From Deltaproteobacteria bacterium (GTDB taxonomy: Bacteria > Desulfobacterota > Desulfomonilia > UBA1062): a stretch of 37,789 nt of DNA. The position numbers were made by a program, and so were the translations under genes. Positions 25,252-34,129 of the stretch are shown here, piece by piece. A model generated the notes under the pieces. The model did no database searches. It saw nothing but the letters and a program-made list of their open reading frames with translations, and had not been told where the DNA came from. The first letter of the stretch is position 1. The number at the start of each line of letters is the position of its first letter. Location of the stretch: the NCBI GenBank assembly GCA_018436855.1, contig JAHDKO010000030.1, positions 1-37,789 of the forward strand, given 5' to 3'.

Positions 25252-27999
25252 TCACTCGAGATCGAGGTGCATCTGCCGTGCCCACAGGCTCTTGACCGGC
25301 AGGGTGACCGTGAACGCGGAGCCCTTCCCCACCTCGCTCTTCACATCGATGGTCCCGCCGTGGCGCTTGACGATGCCATAGCTCACGGAAAGCCCCAGGC
25401 CGACACCCTTGACCATGGTCTTCCTGGTGTAGAACATCTCGAACACCCGGGGCAGATCGTCGCTGGCAATGCCCACTCCGTTGTCCTCGAACGAGACGCC
25501 GACCGTTCCGGCGTCCGCATCGTTTTTAATATCCACCCGGAGCTCTCCCCCGTCCGGCATCGCCTCCACGGCGTTGTTGACGATGTTGATGAAGACCTGC
25601 TTGATCTGATCCGGAATACACTCAACATAATATGCGCCGTCCGGTGAAAACTTCAACTTCACCGAGTGCTCCTCGAGATATTTTCTGTTGAGGATGAATA
25701 CGTCGCGCAGCGATTCGCCGATGTCGACCTTCTGCACCCCGCCCTCGTTGGGCATGTAGAAGGTCTTCATGTTCCTGATGAGGTCGGCTATCCGGTCGGT
25801 TTCCTTGATGGCGAGCCTCACGAACTGGTGGTCGATCCCCTCCTTCCGGGTGTTGAGCACATGGTTCAGACAGCTTCGGATGCCGTAGAGCGGGTTGTTG
25901 ATCTCGTGGGCGATGCTCGCGGCGAGCTTGCCGGTCGCTGCCAGGCGCTCGGACTGAATGAGGGCCGACTCCATCTTCTTTTTCTCGGTGAGGTCCTTGA
26001 TGATGGCCGAGAACCCGAAGATGCCTCCCGAGGCATCCTTGAGTGCGGTAATGGTCAGCAGCACATCGAGAATCCGGCCGCTCTTGGTCTTCCGCCGGGT
26101 CTCGCGGTCCTTCACCAGCCCTTTGCCGCGCACCTCGTCGAAGATCTCGTCCGCCTCCTTCATCTCCTCGTCCGGGACGACGAACAGGCCCGGCTTGCCC
26201 ACCGCCTCTTCCTCAGACCAGCCGAACATCATGGCGGCGCCTTGATTCCATGAGATGACCTTCCGGTCGGTATCCAAACCGACAATGGCATCCGCGCTGT
26301 AGTGCTCGATAGTGGCCAGAAGCTGGAGCCTCTTGTTCGTGACGATCTCCTCGCTGATGTCGCCAGCGATGCAGACGTATTCGACCCGCGACGGGTCTCC
26401 GATCTGGGTGAGGGTGGTCCGGTAGATCTTCCTGCCCTCAGGGGTCTCGATAGAGATATCGAAAGGACCGGGGCCTTTGCCGTTTCCGATGAGCCCGATC
26501 ATTTTCCGGAGCATGTCTTCGGATGCCTCGTCGGCCATGAACTCCCGGCAGGGCCTCTGGAAAATGTCTTCCAGGGTCACGCCCAGGGTCTCGAGCCCTA
26601 TCCGGTTCATGTACACCAGGCGCGCCTCGCTATCGAGGGAGAAGATGATGTCGCCGGAATCTTCGACGATCTGCTTGTACCGTTCCTCCGACTCTCTCAA
26701 CGCCTTGATCTTTCTGCTCACCCCGTCGGTGAGCCTGGCGTTGAACTCCTGGATCTTCCGGTTTGCACTGCGGAGCTCCTGCTCGGCGATCTTCTGCTGG
26801 GTTATGTCCTCGGCGATGATGTCCAAGCCGCTGAAGATCCCGTGGGCATCGTACTGGAACGAGATGCGGTATGAGAGAAAGAGCATGTAGCGGGACCTGG
26901 TGTATACCCGTATCTCCCCCTCCATGTCCGCGGCCCTTTTCCCGGTCGCCTCCCGCCACGCATCGACCAGGGGCAGGTCCTCCTGGTGGACGATCTTTTC
27001 CCAGGGCACCTGCTTTCCCAGGAGCTCGTCCGGGGGGTACCCGAGCGTCCTGCTCACCTCCTGGTTCACGTACTCGCAGGCGAAATCCCTGCCCAGCCAG
27101 ATGACAATGTCTTTGGCGTGATCGGTGAGGCGCTGGAACTGCCTCTGGAGATTTTCGATCTGCCGGTCCTTCCCGGCAAGACTTTCCTGGAGCTTTTCGA
27201 CGGACGGGCTATCCACGCTCCGCTCGTCCTGCGCATCGCCCATGTCCCGGGCCATGCAGAACACCGCGCTGGACATGTCCTGAATCTCCCGGACCACCCG
27301 GGCCCACACCCGCACATACCTGCTGCTCCCGTCTTTTCTCATGAAATGCAGCCGGACCGTCCCCGGCGGCTTTCCGGCGATCTGGGCGTTGAACGCATTG
27401 ACGGCAGCCGAACGATCCCGTTCGTCGATGATGTCGAAGAGGGTCCTGCCCTTGAGATCGTCCAGGGTGTATCCGCTGAGCTCGGTGAAGCGCCGGTTCA
27501 GGACCACGGGCTGCAAATCGATGTCGGTGATGAACAGGGCGTCGGTGGACTTCTCGAACACGTCTTTGTAGATGGTCTCGGATATGTCTGCGCGCCTCTT
27601 GTACTCTTCGAGAGACACGATAGAGCCCCGCACCTCGAGGGCCTTGGACACGTTCTGCTTGAGTTCGCTGGGGAGGAATGCGCCCTTTCGCAGGTACCGG
27701 AACACGTCGGCCGACATGGCCATATCCATGGGCCAGTCGTCTTCGAAGGCGGTGATGACGATCACCATGAGATGCGGGTCGATCTCCGCGCGGACCTTTT
27801 CCACCAGTGCCCTGCCGTCCATGTCCGGCATCCTCAGGTCGGTGATCATGAGTGCGAACGAGTCCTTCTCCAGGGCCTTTAGCGCATCCAGCGGCCCCGG
27901 TGCCGTCACCACGTCAAAGTCGTATTTGAGCACCTGGTGCAGATAATTCCTGAAAACCGGGTCATCCTCGACCACCAAGATCTTCTGCGTCATGGTCAT
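25252..27999 (-). CDS. Hybrid sensor: receiver + multiple PAS + histidine kinase
   Basis: This 915-residue soluble protein has an N-terminal receiver domain (about 6-118; acidic pocket EDD at 11-13, phospho-Asp 54 in MITDLRMPD), four PAS/PAC domains (about 150-270, 300-415, 445-560 and 570-690), a HisKA domain with His 698 in IAHEINNPLYGIRS, and a HATPase domain with DNGVGIASDDLPR and GVGLGLSVSYGIVKRHGG. No TM helix is seen, so it senses cytoplasmic signals. The receiver at the front suggests it is itself the target of another kinase, possibly the HDOD kinase encoded just upstream (inference). The start overlaps that gene's stop as ATGA. It ends 2 bases before era. Confidence 0.93.
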   Translation of the reverse strand: MTMTQKILVVEDDPVFRNYLHQVLKYDFDVVTAPGPLDALKALEKDSFALMITDLRMPDMDGRALVEKVRAEIDPHLMVIVITAFEDDWPMDMAMSADVFRYLRKGAFLPSELKQNVSKALEVRGSIVSLEEYKRRADISETIYKDVFEKSTDALFITDIDLQPVVLNRRFTELSGYTLDDLKGRTLFDIIDERDRSAAVNAFNAQIAGKPPGTVRLHFMRKDGSSRYVRVWARVVREIQDMSSAVFCMARDMGDAQDERSVDSPSVEKLQESLAGKDRQIENLQRQFQRLTDHAKDIVIWLGRDFACEYVNQEVSRTLGYPPDELLGKQVPWEKIVHQEDLPLVDAWREATGKRAADMEGEIRVYTRSRYMLFLSYRISFQYDAHGIFSGLDIIAEDITQQKIAEQELRSANRKIQEFNARLTDGVSRKIKALRESEERYKQIVEDSGDIIFSLDSEARLVYMNRIGLETLGVTLEDIFQRPCREFMADEASEDMLRKMIGLIGNGKGPGPFDISIETPEGRKIYRTTLTQIGDPSRVEYVCIAGDISEEIVTNKRLQLLATIEHYSADAIVGLDTDRKVISWNQGAAMMFGWSEEEAVGKPGLFVVPDEEMKEADEIFDEVRGKGLVKDRETRRKTKSGRILDVLLTITALKDASGGIFGFSAIIKDLTEKKKMESALIQSERLAATGKLAASIAHEINNPLYGIRSCLNHVLNTRKEGIDHQFVRLAIKETDRIADLIRNMKTFYMPNEGGVQKVDIGESLRDVFILNRKYLEEHSVKLKFSPDGAYYVECIPDQIKQVFINIVNNAVEAMPDGGELRVDIKNDADAGTVGVSFEDNGVGIASDDLPRVFEMFYTRKTMVKGVGLGLSVSYGIVKRHGGTIDVKSEVGKGSAFTVTLPVKSLWARQMHLDLE

Positions 28000-30431
28000 C
28001 CCTTACCTTCCGGTATCCACACCGAAAATGTCGAACCCTTCCCCGGCGAGGAGGTGACGTCGATACGGCCGCCCATGGAATCGACGATATCCTTTGCCAG
28101 GGAAAGCCCCAGCCCCATCCCTGTCTTTACGGGCCATGCCGTATAGAGCGGATCGAAAATCTTCACGATCTGGTCCTGATCCATGCCGATGCCGGAGTCG
28201 GTCACGGCAAACTCGACCCCACCGTCTTTCCGCGACGCCTTCAGGACAACCCGAGAGCCCTGGGACGATGCCTTCACGGCATTGATCAGGAGGTTGATGA
28301 GCACCTGTTCGAGCGCTTCCGCCCTGGTCCGGGCGGTGTCCACCTCGATCTCCCGGGCGAGCTTCACCCCTGCGGAGTTGGCCTGGGCCGAGACGATCTG
28401 GAAGATCCCGTCCACGAAACCCTCGATATTGATCTCCCCTTCGAGGCTCTCCCACTTTCTCGTGAAGCTCAGCAGCTGGTTCACGATCTTGAGCAGGTTC
28501 TCCGAGCCGGTGATGATGTTGGAGATCATGTCCTTGAAATCCTCGTCATCCTGCCCGTTGCGGAGCACCTGGAGCCTTCCCTGGCTCAGGTCGTCCTTGA
28601 TGATACTGCCGAACCCGTGGATCGCACCCAGGGGGCTCTTCATGTTGTGCGCCATGGAGGCGGCCAGGTTGCCCACTGTGGTCATCCTGGCGTAGGCGAC
28701 CTTCCGGCGCTCTTCCTCCAGCTCGCTCGTGATATCACAGAACACGATGAGCAGCCAGTTGTTGATCTTCACCGGTTTGGTTTCGACCCTGAAGGAACGG
28801 GTGCGGTCGTGCCAGATCAGGGCAGCCTCGCGCCCTGACTCGACGGCGGCGTGAAGCTCCCGGCATTCCTCGCGGGAATCGCCCGGCAGGGCGGCAAGCA
28901 GATCGTCTCCGGCTATGCCCAGGGCCCGGCGGATCTCGCGGGAGCTCTCATTCTCGAGCCTCACCCGGTTGTTCTCGTCCAGGAGGCACAGGCCGTACGG
29001 CGAGGCATCCATGAGCTCCTGGTTGAGGCTTAAGGCATCCTCTGCCTTCTGCTTGTCATCCGCGGCGCCCTTCAGCGCTTTTCGTAAACTGTCTTCTCCT
29101 TCGGCCATGCTGCTCTCCATATGAATGCGTCTGAGCGACGACGAGATGGCTCCGACCACGGCGGACATGAACGAATGATCCTCTCCGGCCTCGCCGGTTG
29201 CCGGCTCGTAGTACACGAACACCCCGTTGGGGAGCATCGTGCCCACCAGGGACTGGCGGGAGAATATCATTGCCTTGAGTTCTTCGTCCTTCACCCGGAT
29301 GAAGCGGGAGCTGCGCTCCGGGGTGACTTCGTAGACCAGGTAGTACCCGCCCGCCTTGAGTCCCCCCAGAAAGCTCCGGATAATGCCGGCGTCCTGCAGC
29401 GAGCCGGACGCCTTCTCGAGGGCGTCGGATATCCGGGTCGAATCGTTGAGCTCGCCCAGGAGCCCGATGAGGACATCCGCGTGCCGCTTGGCCTTCCGGG
29501 CCTCGTCGGCGTGCCGCTTAAGCTGCAAAGAGATATCCGTAAGCCTCGTGTTCGCGGTGTTCACGATGCCGAACAGCCCTTCGACCGGCCTGCCGATGCC
29601 GATTTCCTCGCATATGGCGTCTATCTGCCCGGGTACCTTCTCCATCAGCGAATCCAGGATATCCGCGCTCAGACCGAACCTCTTCAGGAGAGGGTTCGTC
29701 AGCTTCTGGGGAAAGCGGTTCCCGGACGCCCCCGCAGATGTCATGTGGGCCAGGATGTTGGCGATGTGGAGGATGCCCGAGAGCTGATACTGCTCCTCGT
29801 CCAGGATCTGGACCGGGGCATGGTGGGACCAGACGCTCTCTTCGTACAGCCGGGGCAGCCTCCAGTGGGCGATGACCTCGCGTCCCACGTCGGCGTGGGT
29901 GGTGCCGAGCATCTCCTTTTCCACCTCGGACAGAGACATGGTTCCCTTCGCGGCCTCCTCCAGCACCACGGCGTATTCCCGGGGTCTCGTGCGATCGAGC
30001 ACCAACTTGCCGATATCGTGAAGCAGCCCTGCGCAGAATGCCTTCGCGACATTGCGGCTGTTCACCACCCCCATCATGGCCTCGGCGTAGAACGCGCACG
30101 CCATGGAGTGCCGCCAGAACGACTTGAGGTCGAGGTTCGTGCCCTTGACCGTGGGGAACATGTCCAGCACGGAGACCCCCAGGGACACAGTGCGCACCGC
30201 GTCGAACCCGATGACCACCACGGCGTCGCGCACCGTGTAGATGCTCCGGGAGCGCTTGTAGTAGCTGGAGTTGGCCAGGGAGAGTATCCGTGCCGTCAGG
30301 GCCTGATCCCTCTCGATGAGGGCCGAGACCCTGGCAACGGACATATCATCTTCCAGCGCCATCCTGATGACATGGTCGGCCAGTTCGGGAAGAACCGGCA
30401 GGGACCGTACATCGACCACATGTGCACTCAT
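27996..30431 (-). CDS. HDOD-domain sensor histidine kinase
   Basis: This 811-residue soluble protein starts with an HDOD domain (about 8-205) that keeps an intact HD pair in AGLLHDIGKLVLDR. A middle region of about 330-450 looks GAF-like (GGYYLVYEVTPERSSRFIRV), and a PAS-like stretch covers about 475-570. The HisKA domain has His 595 in SMAHNMKSPLGAIHGF, and the HATPase has DSGIGMDQDQIVKIF and GMGLGLSLAKDIVDSMGG. HDOD-kinase fusions occur in Desulfobacterota, but their signals are mostly unknown. The start overlaps the radical SAM stop as ATGA, and its stop overlaps the next kinase start as ATGA, so the pair is coupled and likely works together. Confidence 0.92.
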   Translation of the reverse strand: MSAHVVDVRSLPVLPELADHVIRMALEDDMSVARVSALIERDQALTARILSLANSSYYKRSRSIYTVRDAVVVIGFDAVRTVSLGVSVLDMFPTVKGTNLDLKSFWRHSMACAFYAEAMMGVVNSRNVAKAFCAGLLHDIGKLVLDRTRPREYAVVLEEAAKGTMSLSEVEKEMLGTTHADVGREVIAHWRLPRLYEESVWSHHAPVQILDEEQYQLSGILHIANILAHMTSAGASGNRFPQKLTNPLLKRFGLSADILDSLMEKVPGQIDAICEEIGIGRPVEGLFGIVNTANTRLTDISLQLKRHADEARKAKRHADVLIGLLGELNDSTRISDALEKASGSLQDAGIIRSFLGGLKAGGYYLVYEVTPERSSRFIRVKDEELKAMIFSRQSLVGTMLPNGVFVYYEPATGEAGEDHSFMSAVVGAISSSLRRIHMESSMAEGEDSLRKALKGAADDKQKAEDALSLNQELMDASPYGLCLLDENNRVRLENESSREIRRALGIAGDDLLAALPGDSREECRELHAAVESGREAALIWHDRTRSFRVETKPVKINNWLLIVFCDITSELEEERRKVAYARMTTVGNLAASMAHNMKSPLGAIHGFGSIIKDDLSQGRLQVLRNGQDDEDFKDMISNIITGSENLLKIVNQLLSFTRKWESLEGEINIEGFVDGIFQIVSAQANSAGVKLAREIEVDTARTRAEALEQVLINLLINAVKASSQGSRVVLKASRKDGGVEFAVTDSGIGMDQDQIVKIFDPLYTAWPVKTGMGLGLSLAKDIVDSMGGRIDVTSSPGKGSTFSVWIPEGKG

Positions 30432-31471
30432 AAAATATACTCTAAAATATCCTTAAGTTGGAGGCAACCTCTTTCTACAGCACCGCGCACCTGTACATAA
30501 TCCCTCGGCAAACGGTCGTCAAAACTGTAAATAAACCCGAATTCATCAATGTTTTCCTTCCGGTACCCGATGAGTTCCGGTATGCTGTCTGGATGCACTT
30601 CCAGATCCAGCTCGCCACCGAACCTCTCCTTGAGCACGCCCGTCATGACACGATACCCCCGGGCCTTGACGAGAAAGCCGAACGCGGGGTGATACGGGCC
30701 TGCCGCGATCTGCAAGGTCCGGGAAGGGGGCAACCCCATCCTGAGCACAGTGCATCCCAGCCGCGAGAACCGGGCATACCCGTACAGGCATCGCCTGACC
30801 GCCTCATCGAGGTCAAGGGGAGCATACTCGCCGGCCTGGTGCATGCGCTCCATCTCGGTGCCCTTGACCACCACGGCGGGATAGAGCCGGACGTGGTCGG
30901 GCCTCAGACGCGCCGCATCTTCGATGGTGCGACGGAAGCTCTCCCTGTCTTCTCCGGGGAGCCCGGGCATGAGCTGGATGCCCAGCTCCATGCCCGAATC
31001 ACGGACGATCCGGGCGGCGCTGACCGCGTCGGACGCGCTGTGCCCCCTCCTGCTCGCTTCGAGGACGCGGTCGTCCATTGACTGGACCCCGATCTCCATC
31101 TCGACGAAACCGGCTCTTCTGCACCTGTCGAGGACCTCGGGAGTGATCATATCGGGCCGGGTCGACGCCTTGATGCCGTGGACGATCCCTGCCTCGACCA
31201 GACGCCCGGCCTCTGCCAGATAACGGTCGAGCAGGCCGGGCGTAATCCCGGTGAAGGACCCCCCGTAGAAGGCAATGACCCGTTGTCGCAGGTGAGGATC
31301 TCTGCAGCCGGCCATGAACTCGGAGACGATACCGGGTATCCGTTCGGGTGCCGCTGGCTCTGAGAACTGTGTCTGGTCGCAGAAGATGCACCGGTGCGGA
31401 CACCCCAGATGGGACACGAATACAGGGATTACGACAGGGGATAATCCAGAGATTTCAACGCCTCCTTGCAT
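30428..31471 (-). CDS. Radical SAM protein, ELP3-related family
   Basis: This protein of about 347 residues carries the radical SAM cluster motif CX3CX2C (Cys 24, 28 and 31 in HLGCPHRCIFCDQ), then FYGGSFTG and the TRPDMITPEVLDRC/EIGVQSMDD pattern of the Elp3/COG1243-like group. The GNAT acetyltransferase domain of true Elp3 is absent. It probably modifies tRNA or another RNA (inference from the family). The start is unclear: ATG 31471 lies 43 bases inside rnc, and the AAGGAGG just after it could serve a slightly later non-ATG start. Similar genes next to rnc are common in Desulfobacterota, as far as I recall. The stop overlaps the HDOD kinase start. Confidence 0.85.
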   Translation of the reverse strand: MQGGVEISGLSPVVIPVFVSHLGCPHRCIFCDQTQFSEPAAPERIPGIVSEFMAGCRDPHLRQRVIAFYGGSFTGITPGLLDRYLAEAGRLVEAGIVHGIKASTRPDMITPEVLDRCRRAGFVEMEIGVQSMDDRVLEASRRGHSASDAVSAARIVRDSGMELGIQLMPGLPGEDRESFRRTIEDAARLRPDHVRLYPAVVVKGTEMERMHQAGEYAPLDLDEAVRRCLYGYARFSRLGCTVLRMGLPPSRTLQIAAGPYHPAFGFLVKARGYRVMTGVLKERFGGELDLEVHPDSIPELIGYRKENIDEFGFIYSFDDRLPRDYVQVRGAVERGCLQLKDILEYIL

Positions 31472-32121
31472 GCGCTCTGCGCTGCCTGCTTCTTGTTCCG
31501 CCCTCTTCCCCGGCCCACCACGCGACCCTCGAGCTCCACGTTGACGACAAATTCCTTTTCGTGCTCCGGCCCGATCTCGTCCACCACCACGACCCGGGGC
31601 AGACACTTGAAACGTGACTGGCAGACCTCGAGCAGGAGGCTCTTGTAGTCGGTGATGGCCACCTTCTCGATGGGTCCGAGAACATCCGTGAAATGCCTCT
31701 CCACAATACGGGACGCCTCGTCGAACGAGCTGTCCAGAAAAACGGCGCCGATGAGCGCCTCGTAGGCGTCCGCCAGGATCGAGGTCTTCTCCCTGCCCTG
31801 GTCCAGCTCCTCGCCTCTGCCCAGACTCAGGTGATCGCCCAGTGAGAGATGCCGGGCGATTTTCGAGAGAGCGGTCTCGTTGATGAGCTCCGCGCGCTTC
31901 TTGGTCAGGGTTCCCTCACGCTCGTCCGCGAGCTCGGAGAACAACCGGGCCGTGATCACGGCGTTCACCACCGAGTCACCGAGAAACTCGAGCCTTTGGT
32001 TGTCCTGAATATCCTCTTCGCGATGCTCGTTGACATAGGTGGTGTGGGTCAGAGCCTCCTCCAGGAGTTCTTTGCGGCGAAAGACATACCCGATCTTGGC
32101 CTCCAGGCCCTCATACCCCAC
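31429..32121 (-). CDS. rnc: Ribonuclease III
   Basis: This 230-residue enzyme cuts double-stranded RNA, including rRNA precursors. The signature NQRLEFLGDSVVNAVI holds catalytic acidic residues, and the second conserved set is DAYEALIGAVFLD. A C-terminal double-stranded RNA-binding domain ends GRGRNKKQAAQSACKEAL. The start is a GTG at 32121, supported by CTGGAGGGG 8 bases upstream; no ATG lies near. It overlaps the surE stop by 11 bases. The 3' end overlaps the radical SAM start. Confidence 0.96.
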   Translation of the reverse strand: MGYEGLEAKIGYVFRRKELLEEALTHTTYVNEHREEDIQDNQRLEFLGDSVVNAVITARLFSELADEREGTLTKKRAELINETALSKIARHLSLGDHLSLGRGEELDQGREKTSILADAYEALIGAVFLDSSFDEASRIVERHFTDVLGPIEKVAITDYKSLLLEVCQSRFKCLPRVVVVDEIGPEHEKEFVVNVELEGRVVGRGRGRNKKQAAQSACKEALKSLDYPLS

Positions 32122-32884
32122 GGAGCATCCCCTCCAGGTCGAGATTCTTGAGCTCGCCGTCCTGCGGAGTGTAACCCAGCCGGTAATGGATGGGGGTGAT
32201 GGAGATCATCTTTTTCCTCAGGCATATCGCGTCCGTGTCTTCCCCGTCGTCGATGATCTGGGTCATTCCCGCCTGCCAGTAGTATGTCGTGCCTCTGGGA
32301 TTTTCCCTCTTCACAAACTTGTCCACGATCCTCGATTCACTCTGCCGGGTGATCTTTACGCCGGTGATCTCATGGATCGGGCATGACGGGCAGTTCACGT
32401 TCAGGGCCAGTGGCGCCGGGTTCTGCCTCGATGCGAGGCTGGATGCCAGACGGGAGCCGAACATGCTTGCGGCCCGGTAGTCGGGATTCTGGTAGTTGTC
32501 CACGGACAGGGCCAGGCCCGTATGCCCGAGGATCAGGGCCTCGGTGGCGGCGGAGACCGTGCCCGAATAGAGCACGTTGATGCCCACGTTCTCGCCCCGG
32601 TTGATGCCTGAAACCACCAGATCGGGCGGGGATTCCATGATGCAGGATATACCCAGTTTCACGCAATCGGCAGGCGAGCCTGTGATGCCGTAGCCGTAGA
32701 ATCCGCCGCTGCGGTGGATGGGAATCACCTTCAGGGGGTCGGCCAGGGTTATGGTGTGGCCCACCGCAGACTGCTCGGTAACCGGAGCGATCACCACCAC
32801 CTCGCCGATCTCTTCCAGGGCCTGTTTGATGGCAAGCAGGCCCTGGGCATAGATCCCATCATCATTGGTCAAAAGGAAACGCAT
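32111..32884 (-). CDS. surE: 5'/3'-nucleotidase SurE
   Basis: This 257-residue phosphatase acts on nucleoside monophosphates. The metal-binding motif LLTNDDGIYAQGL stands at the very N-terminus (Asp 8, Asp 9), followed by SAVGHTITL and SGINRGENVG, both family hallmarks. I chose ATG 32884 so that the protein starts MRFLLTNDDG as in other SurE proteins; an ATG at 32896 would add four residues. Neither has a strong ribosome binding site. Its stop overlaps rnc by 11 bases. It is the first gene of the tightly packed surE-to-der run. Confidence 0.96.
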   Translation of the reverse strand: MRFLLTNDDGIYAQGLLAIKQALEEIGEVVVIAPVTEQSAVGHTITLADPLKVIPIHRSGGFYGYGITGSPADCVKLGISCIMESPPDLVVSGINRGENVGINVLYSGTVSAATEALILGHTGLALSVDNYQNPDYRAASMFGSRLASSLASRQNPAPLALNVNCPSCPIHEITGVKITRQSESRIVDKFVKRENPRGTTYYWQAGMTQIIDDGEDTDAICLRKKMISITPIHYRLGYTPQDGELKNLDLEGMLRGV

Positions 32885-32963
32885 GAGAGATGTCATAATA
32901 CCGGCTGAAAATATATGCAAGACGCAATAGAATTCAGCCTGGTGGAAAGGCGCGCCCGGTTTT

Positions 32964-33149
32964 TCAGGCGTAGAGATCGATGTTCTCGCCGAGCCCTTCG
33001 ATGAGCTGGACCACGAGCTCCCCGGTCTCCTTGACGGTATCGAGCACCATCCCGGCCCTGGCTGCGCTCAGCTGCTGGGCGTCTTCCAGGTATTTGACCG
33101 TGATGAGGGCCATGGCCAGAGAGTTGTTTGTTCCCTGTATCGGATCCAT
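32964..33149 (-). CDS. Small YjfB-like putative motility protein
   Basis: This 61-residue protein has a strong ribosome binding site (ATAGGGAGGGT) directly before its ATG. The sequence NNSLAMALITVKYLEDAQQL-SAARAGMVLDTVKETGELVVQLIE is a helical hairpin pattern similar to YjfB-type 'putative motility protein' families. The similarity is by eye and the family is short, so the call is tentative. No flagellar gene is in this window. It stands between the TonB-like gene and surE on the same strand. Confidence 0.6.
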   Translation of the reverse strand: MDPIQGTNNSLAMALITVKYLEDAQQLSAARAGMVLDTVKETGELVVQLIEGLGENIDLYA

Positions 33150-33222
33150 ACCCTCCCTATCGGCACGATGGTGCACCCGCCTTAGTACTGCAGTGGTAAT
33201 CAGTCATGGGGTCAGGATAATC

Positions 33223-33744
33223 TCAGTCAAGCACATAGCAGAAACTGCCGGTAATCTTGAGCGTATCGCCGGCCAAGTCTTCGGTGAACGGGCCGAACGG
33301 CCCGGCCTTCCGCACGGCAGCCAGGGCTGCGGAATCCAGGCTCACGTGACCGGAGCCCGACAGGACGCCGATCTCTGTCACCGAGCCCAGAGCGTCGAGC
33401 ACGAAGCGGACCCTCACGGTCCCGTCGGCACCGCCGGCGATGGCATCCTCGGGATATTCCCAGGCCTCGAATATCTTCGCCTTGAGCAGCTCGAGATAGT
33501 CGGCGCTCACCTCACCTTCGGTCTCGAAGCTGATGCCCTCGCTTACCTCTTCTATCTCATCCGGAACTTTCTCGACGTCGCGAAGGGGGTCTTCAGGCCC
33601 GACCTCATCCACCAGCCTGACCGGAATGCTCAGGGAAGGCTGCCTGACGGCGCCTGCGACAACAACGAGACTCCAGGGCTGAACCAGCGCAACGGCATGG
33701 ATGATCAGAGACACGACAAGGCAGACGAACAGTCTTGTTGTCAT
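33223..33744 (-). CDS. TonB C-terminal domain protein
   Basis: This 173-residue protein has an N-terminal TM anchor (LFVCLVVSLIIHAVALV), a short acidic linker, and a TonB-type C-terminal domain (about 85-170: YLELLKAKIFEAWEYPEDA, GTVRVRFVLDALGSVTEIGVLSGSG, LDSAALAAVRKAGPFGPF). TonB or TolA-like proteins couple inner-membrane energy to the outer membrane. No ExbB/ExbD genes are nearby, and the linker lacks the usual long Pro-rich stretch, so its reach across the periplasm is limited. The ATG has no good ribosome binding site (pyrimidine-rich upstream). A perfect TTGACA at 33780-33775 may be its -35, but no fitting -10 was found. Confidence 0.85.
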   Translation of the reverse strand: MTTRLFVCLVVSLIIHAVALVQPWSLVVVAGAVRQPSLSIPVRLVDEVGPEDPLRDVEKVPDEIEEVSEGISFETEGEVSADYLELLKAKIFEAWEYPEDAIAGGADGTVRVRFVLDALGSVTEIGVLSGSGHVSLDSAALAAVRKAGPFGPFTEDLAGDTLKITGSFCYVLD

Positions 33745-33839
33745 AGGGGGAAAAGACCATTAAACACGTAAGCCTGTCAAGATGGAATCCATGCACGCCG
33801 TCGCGACGGCTGCCGCCCGGTCAGCCGCACTCAGAGTGT

Positions 33840-33868
33840 TTGCTCTCTTAGGACGAACGTGCTATATA
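33840..33868 (+). promoter_or_regulatory. Promoter of the tRNA-Sec gene
   Basis: TTGCTC (33840-33845) and TATATA (33863-33868) are 17 bases apart. The -10 ends 10 bases before the first base of the tRNA, so the 5' leader would be only a few bases long. Confidence 0.6.
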
Positions 33869-33878
33869 CCCCACCTGT

Positions 33879-33975
33879 GGAAGCGGTCGGGTCCTGGTGG
33901 GTCCCCCGGACTTCAAATCCGGTGTGGGGCGCGTCGAGCGTCCTGGGCAGGTTCGATTCCTGTGCGCTTCCGCCA
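33879..33975 (+). tRNA. selC: tRNA-Sec (anticodon TCA)
   Basis: This 97-base tRNA inserts selenocysteine at UGA. Visible parts are the acceptor arms GGAAGCG and CGCTTCC with an encoded GCCA end, a long D stem (GGGTCC on both sides of TGGT), the anticodon arm CCGGACTTCAAATCCGG with TCA at 33913-33915, a long variable arm (GGGGCGC...GCGTCC) and the T arm GCAGGTTCGATTCCTGT. All match the bacterial tRNA-Sec layout. The eighth acceptor pair is G-G rather than a Watson-Crick pair. selA, selB and selD are not in the window, nor did I notice a selenoprotein gene. Confidence 0.96.
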
Positions 33976-34109
33976 TTTCGCCTTAATAAAACAAGAGTTA
34001 ATTTTCCGTTTTCGTTTCATATCCGTTCCGCAATCGACGTGTCTTCCTTGCCTCCAAGGACTCTTATGGCCGGATCGAACAAGCCTCATGATCCTTTCGC
34101 CTTCATCAT

Positions 34110-34129
34110 GCTTGAACCGGCCTTCAAGC
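34110..34129. repeat. Hairpin in the spacer after tRNA-Sec
   Basis: GCTTGAA and TTCAAGC flank CCGGCC, a perfect 7-bp stem. It lies in the 274-bp spacer (33976-34249) between tRNA-Sec and the convergent glycoside-hydrolase-like gene, where a terminator is expected. Only three T residues follow on the plus strand, so it is at best a weak terminator. I see nothing else in this spacer. Confidence 0.35.

Noticed and set aside
29121..30500. Long open frame (459 codons) antisense to the HDOD kinase
   Set aside because: The HDOD and kinase motifs on the minus strand are unmistakable; the antisense frame has no recognisable feature.
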